From assembly GCA_046316615.1 (NCBI GenBank), contig JBKDAN010000020.1, forward strand, positions 41,640-105,639: a stretch of DNA of 64,000 nt, read 5' to 3'. The notes beneath the pieces were generated by a model. That model was not told the origin of the DNA and searched no databases. It worked only from the letters and a program-made list of their open reading frames with translations. Source of the DNA: BJHL01 sp040378885 (GTDB lineage: Bacteria > Planctomycetota > Phycisphaerae > Phycisphaerales > UBA1924). Within the stretch, counting starts at the first letter, position 1. Every line of letters starts with the position of its first letter. The translations under genes were made by a program, and so were the position numbers. Shown one piece after another: positions 62,297-64,000 of the stretch.

Positions 62297-63271
62297 CTAC
62301 GTTGCCGAGGCGGGACCTTTCGTAGCAACATCTTTGCTGCCCACAACATCACTACTTCCAGACACTTCCAGTCGCCCGACCACGTTTCCATCAGTACTGA
62401 TGATCAGGTATGTGTCGCCGTCAGCTGCAAGAATAACTTCAAAATCAGAATCGCGCGACCCGCCACCGCTTTCTAGATCATGAGTTGAAATCACTTGATT
62501 CCGCTTTGTCGTGACCACATGTTTTGGGATCACACTCGCTCGATTTTCACGGTTGCGAGCGATGAACTCCAGCAGTTTACCCTTTGAACTCGCCACCACT
62601 TCGGAGTGGAAACGCTCAACGCGATCTTGCAAATCTCGGTGAACAACCAATATTCCCATATCAACGAATCGTCGAATCGACTCACTAGACAACGCTGCGA
62701 TTTGACTCTGAGCCGAATGCGGATTCACTAGCCGTTGCAACATCGTGCCTGCAAGTCCGGTAACTTCGGTCCTCCACAGCTCTCGGGATCGCCCGAGCGC
62801 AACTTGAGCACTAGCCAAATCTTCCACGACCGCTGGTTCCGCAAACATGCGAGCGCGACGAAGATCAAATCCGTCTGAATATACATGTTGGCTAGAACGC
62901 TCTCGCCCCGAAGCTCGGACGGACCGTTCTAACACGCGGTCAAATGCAAGCGAAATGGACTGCACGCAAGCAGAGTGCTCATCCGCTGTCAACTCTGACA
63001 GTTGCTTCCCGTACTCGCTCATGATGCACTGCACAAGACGCTTGCAAAGCTCCGAAGCACTAGCCACGTTTTCATCACCACTTAGCACGTTCTCGGTGGT
63101 ACTACGCGCCATAACCTCAAGCGGATCGTATTGATGATCAGCGACCTCACTGCGACGTGCTCCTGCCTGTTCAGTGAGCAACGTCAACAATTCATGAACC
63201 GCCACAACAATGGTCGCACGATCTTCCAGAAGGAAACAGGCAAGAGCACTTGCGTGGAGCGAAGAGATCAC
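62297..63271 (-). CDS. hypothetical protein, second gene of a coupled accessory pair
   Basis: I do not recognise this 324-residue protein. It is mainly helical (AVHELLTLLTEQ, LCKRLVQCIMSEYGKQL, VERFHSEVVASSKGKLLEFI). The C-terminal third has DFEVILAADGDTYLIIS and GSSDVVGSKDV, which read like beta strands with a Gly/Ser tail. It starts with GTG at 63271, overlapping the stop of the upstream gene by 4 bp (GTGA). Base composition is visibly lower in GC than the surrounding genes, suggesting horizontal transfer. No membrane segment is clear. Confidence 0.6.
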   Translation of the reverse strand: MISSLHASALACFLLEDRATIVVAVHELLTLLTEQAGARRSEVADHQYDPLEVMARSTTENVLSGDENVASASELCKRLVQCIMSEYGKQLSELTADEHSACVQSISLAFDRVLERSVRASGRERSSQHVYSDGFDLRRARMFAEPAVVEDLASAQVALGRSRELWRTEVTGLAGTMLQRLVNPHSAQSQIAALSSESIRRFVDMGILVVHRDLQDRVERFHSEVVASSKGKLLEFIARNRENRASVIPKHVVTTKRNQVISTHDLESGGGSRDSDFEVILAADGDTYLIISTDGNVVGRLEVSGSSDVVGSKDVATKGPASAT

Positions 63272-63840
63272 GAGATTGCCTCCTCAAGATCGATGGGCTC
63301 AAACAGATCGCGTGGTAATTTCTGTATAATGACTTCCTGCGATAGGGTTGATGCCTTTAACTTAGCCGTGACTCGCTGAATCAATGGGTACAGCGCAGGA
63401 ACCACAGGAACAACATAGACTAGTGGCTTGAAGTCCTTGGGTTCAGCCCGATTGATCTCGTCGATTAACTCATCTCGCTGTACATCGTTAATCACACCTT
63501 CAGCATGCTTAGCATCAACACCCCTGAGCAGGCCGGCGCGCACCCTTACGATGTGTGCCGAGTGCCTATCGCCGTAGCTTGCTTCGCCGAGCATCGACCT
63601 GTACAACTCGGCAGGGAGGGAAGTCGGTGGATTCGGTCCCGAAATGCGAGGGCGAGAGTTCTTACCAAAATGCGGGGCACACCATACATAATGAATATTG
63701 TTATAAAATCTCTCGCTAATCCGATATGCGAGCAGCGCATTCACAGAAAACAGTGTGCATGTAGCGAGGTCCGCAATTGGATTATGTCCAACAGTGCTCG
63801 ATGAGCTGGCGATTGAAGCAATGGAAGTCATGCGTCCCAT
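63268..63840 (-). CDS. hypothetical protein, first gene of a coupled accessory pair
   Basis: The 190-residue protein is unknown to me. Features are NALLAYRISERFYNNIHYVWC near the N-terminus (a short aromatic-rich stretch), NPPTSLPAELYRSML, GDRHSAHIVRVRAGLLRG, and a C-terminal LVYVVPVVPALYPLIQRV. The sequence is dense and ordered-looking, and the HS-His pattern could bind metal or be catalytic, but that is speculation. It starts at 63840 (or the ATG at 63831), only 18 bp after the hppD stop on the same strand, and its own stop overlaps the next start. Lower GC than neighbours. Confidence 0.6.
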   Translation of the reverse strand: MGRMTSIASIASSSSTVGHNPIADLATCTLFSVNALLAYRISERFYNNIHYVWCAPHFGKNSRPRISGPNPPTSLPAELYRSMLGEASYGDRHSAHIVRVRAGLLRGVDAKHAEGVINDVQRDELIDEINRAEPKDFKPLVYVVPVVPALYPLIQRVTAKLKASTLSQEVIIQKLPRDLFEPIDLEEAIS

Positions 63841-63858
63841 CCAGACTGCAGTTTACTC

Positions 63859-64000
63859 CTACAGGTTCCCGCGGCGGGCCTGCTCCAGTTCCAGCGCTTC
63901 AAAGAGGGCCTTGAAGTTGCCCTTGCCGAAGCTCTGCGCCCCGCGCCGGCAGATGATTTCAAAGAAGAGCGTCGGGCGGTCTTGGAGGGGTTTGGTGAAG
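63859..64000 (-). CDS. hppD: 4-hydroxyphenylpyruvate dioxygenase, C-terminal part
   Basis: The minus strand from the right edge to the stop at 63859 encodes about 46 residues ending in FEALELEQARRGNL. The segment TKPLQDRPTLFFEIICRRGA contains FFEII with the iron-binding Glu, then SFGKGNFKALFEALE. This is the characteristic C-terminus of HPPD, which converts 4-hydroxyphenylpyruvate to homogentisate in tyrosine breakdown. The gene runs off the window, so the N-terminal domain and other iron ligands are not seen. Confidence 0.93.
   Translation of the reverse strand, partial: FTKPLQDRPTLFFEIICRRGAQSFGKGNFKALFEALELEQARRGNL

Noticed and set aside
1..64000. CRISPR arrays, insertion sequences, prophage genes or riboswitches
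   Set aside because: No regularly spaced repeats, transposase, integrase, phage structural gene or recognisable riboswitch core was seen on either strand.

Overview
The window is a high-GC bacterial chromosome segment, most probably from a planctomycete of the class Phycisphaerae. The evidence is the serine/threonine-kinase-type proteins with TPR or PD40/WD40-like tails, a PEP-CTERM tail ending in ALLGLGALVATRRRR, a fused AroD-AroE enzyme, a ResB/CcsA cytochrome c maturation pair, and several secreted proteins that end in paired acidic repeats of the type DIDFNNNGVFPEDQDV (the 'GC-type dockerin' seen in this lineage). Species cannot be named from the sequence alone.

Positions 1-9.9 kb are an accessory, rearranged zone. 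It holds three kinase-family C-terminal remnants with no catalytic kinase domain: a frameshifted PD40 gene, a PD40 tail fused against the 3' end of an opposite-strand PEP-CTERM gene, and a TPR protein retaining only the last strip of its kinase domain. It also holds an alpha/beta hydrolase, a leucine-rich-repeat lipoprotein, an APH-type phosphotransferase and a tRNA-Pro(CGG). Copies of the tRNA-Pro 3' end plus a terminator-like hairpin lie at 4.35 and 6.93 kb, with a decayed third copy at 8.55 kb. Each is followed by the same short motif, which suggests small modules inserted in series at this tRNA gene.

Positions 10-30 kb are mostly housekeeping: pyrC, a secreted hydrolase, purL with PurS-like N-terminal domains, a TolC-like efflux lipoprotein, a GH35-family protein with altered catalytic residues, an RluA pseudouridine synthase, a secreted dockerin-type protein, rpmE, a small operon with aroDE, a glycine-rich membrane protein and an HI0933-type flavoprotein.

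Positions 30-46.7 kb carry an isolated nuoA, a two-copy Imm11-like protein lying 16 bp downstream of ccsA and resB, a DinB-like protein with metal-binding tails, an acyl-CoA ligase, a SPOR lipoprotein, a TIGR01777 epimerase, then cysK, sseA, folP, trxA and a Gfo/Idh/MocA oxidoreductase on the plus strand. A 164-nt imperfect inverted repeat separates cysK from sseA.

Positions 46.7-55.5 kb form a secreted and glycan-related block: two tandem paralogous dockerin-type proteins, a secreted dockerin-type alpha-amylase, and a divergently transcribed GH31 alpha-glucosidase. The last two probably act together on starch or maltodextrin.

Positions 55.6-64 kb hold a LOG-family protein, an SDR oxidoreductase, an entericidin-like small lipoprotein, a compact parA-vanZ-murJ operon, a membrane protein with a DUF6714-like protein, and a lower-GC, translationally coupled pair of unrecognised genes placed directly after the 3' end of hppD (4-hydroxyphenylpyruvate dioxygenase), which runs off the window.
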